Origin: Mageeibacillus sp. UBA1257
Lineage (GTDB): Bacteria > Bacillota > Clostridia > UBA1212 > UBA1257
Direction of reading: 5' to 3'
Length of the DNA: 13,705 nt
NCBI GenBank assembly: GCA_002308775.1
Contig: DBVT01000005.1
Coordinates: 20,775 to 34,479 of the forward strand
Every line of letters starts with the position of its first letter. The stretch's first letter is position 1. The translations under genes were made by a program, and so were the position numbers. Positions 13,169 to 13,705 of the stretch are shown piece after piece. The notes beneath the pieces were generated by a model. That model worked only from the letters and a program-made list of their open reading frames with translations. It had not been told where the DNA came from and ran no database searches.

Positions 13169-13705
13169 ATGAAAAAAACATTCGGAGATTTTGTTAAAAG
13201 GCGCAGATCATATATTTTTACCCTCATTGCGGCTGTCATGCTCTCTGCCGCGATGATAATTACGGGGACAGTTTTAAACGCTGATTCTGCCGGAAATATG
13301 TACCTGGGACACACGGAAACATCATACAGGCCGGGCGACGAATTCACGGTCACAGTAGATTTTGACTGCAACAGGGACATAATCGCGATCCAGGCGACGC
13401 TCCAGTTCCCTTCCGACATACTCGAATACGTATCATCCGAAAAGCTCGAAAACTGCGACACGCTCTCAAGACAGGGCGACGACAAATTCCAGATTATTTA
13501 TCTCAACGAGGACGGCGGCATCACAGGCGACATCATATGCAGGATCACTTTTAAGGTAAAAAGCTCTGCTGCGTCCGGAAGCAGCGGAGTGATAAAATAC
13601 ACCGGAGATCTGACGGCTACAGGCGGAGATTTCAGCACTCTGACGCTCACAAAAGCAAATGAGATACGGGTGACGGTTCCCGCTTCGGCAGCAACGCCCA
13701 CTCCC
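13169..13705 (+). CDS. Secreted cohesin-domain protein (3' end beyond the right edge)
   Basis: 179 residues are visible with no stop, starting at an ATG with GAGGTGA 9 bases upstream. The N-terminus is basic (MKKTFGDFVKRRR), followed by a hydrophobic stretch to about residue 36 and a likely signal cleavage near NADSA41. Residues about 44-168 have the cohesin pattern: YRPGDEFTVTVDFD, then IIAIQATLQFPSDILEYV, and a closing strand ICRITFKVK. After this comes ASAATPTP, the start of a Thr/Pro-rich linker typical between scaffoldin modules. Cohesins bind dockerins, and a dockerin protein is encoded just upstream in the same direction. The number of cohesins, any surface anchor and any enzymatic domain lie outside the window. 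Cohesin-like folds also occur in proteins unrelated to cellulosomes. Confidence 0.78.
   Translation, partial: MKKTFGDFVKRRRSYIFTLIAAVMLSAAMIITGTVLNADSAGNMYLGHTETSYRPGDEFTVTVDFDCNRDIIAIQATLQFPSDILEYVSSEKLENCDTLSRQGDDKFQIIYLNEDGGITGDIICRITFKVKSSAASGSSGVIKYTGDLTATGGDFSTLTLTKANEIRVTVPASAATPTP

Noticed and set aside
1..13705. CRISPR arrays, tRNA or rRNA genes, insertion sequences, phage genes
   Set aside because: No spaced direct repeats, no cloverleaf-like or rRNA-like stretches and no transposase or integrase motifs were seen in any gene or gap.

Overview
The window suggests an uncultured or little-known strictly anaerobic Firmicute, probably a clostridial gut or rumen bacterium. Three things point there: a soluble NADH-linked Flx-Hdr redox operon, strong AGGAGG-type ribosome binding sites with sigma-A promoters, and secreted proteins carrying cohesin and dockerin domains (cellulosome-type modules). 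I assign no species.

Layout. Minus strand, about 9999 down past base 1: one tightly packed set of ten genes in the order hdrB, hdrC, hdrA, flxD (mvhD), flxC, flxB, flxA, an iron-sulfur subunit (FrdB/TfrB-like), a flavoprotein (FrdA/TfrA-like), and a YidE/AspT-type transporter cut by the left edge. Junctions are 4-13 bp overlaps or gaps of at most 28 bp, so this looks like one transcription unit. At 10162-11109, also on the minus strand, lies an L-lactate/malate dehydrogenase family gene. Its promoter is a perfect sigma-A consensus (11192-11220). Its substrate-specificity residue is Arg, as in malate dehydrogenases, not Gln as in lactate dehydrogenases.

A divergent intergenic region (11110-11397) holds that promoter, a 28-bp dyad, and an extended -10 promoter for the plus strand. 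The plus strand then encodes a secreted protein with a possible degenerate CAP domain, Ig-like regions and a C-terminal type I dockerin (11398-13089). Next comes a secreted cohesin-domain protein cut by the right edge (13169 onward).

How the genes may work together. FlxABCD-HdrABC is a known family of soluble NADH dehydrogenase/heterodisulfide reductase complexes thought to use flavin-based electron bifurcation. Here it is followed directly by a two-subunit fumarate-reductase-like enzyme with no membrane anchor. The dicarboxylate-binding residues are conserved, but the His that binds FAD covalently is replaced by Asn. The inference I find most interesting is a cytosolic complex in which NADH electrons split at HdrA between ferredoxin and fumarate. 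The adjacent dehydrogenase (possibly oxaloacetate to malate) and the transporter would fit a succinate-forming route. No DsrC, fumarase or membrane anchor gene is visible in this window, and the coupling is untested.
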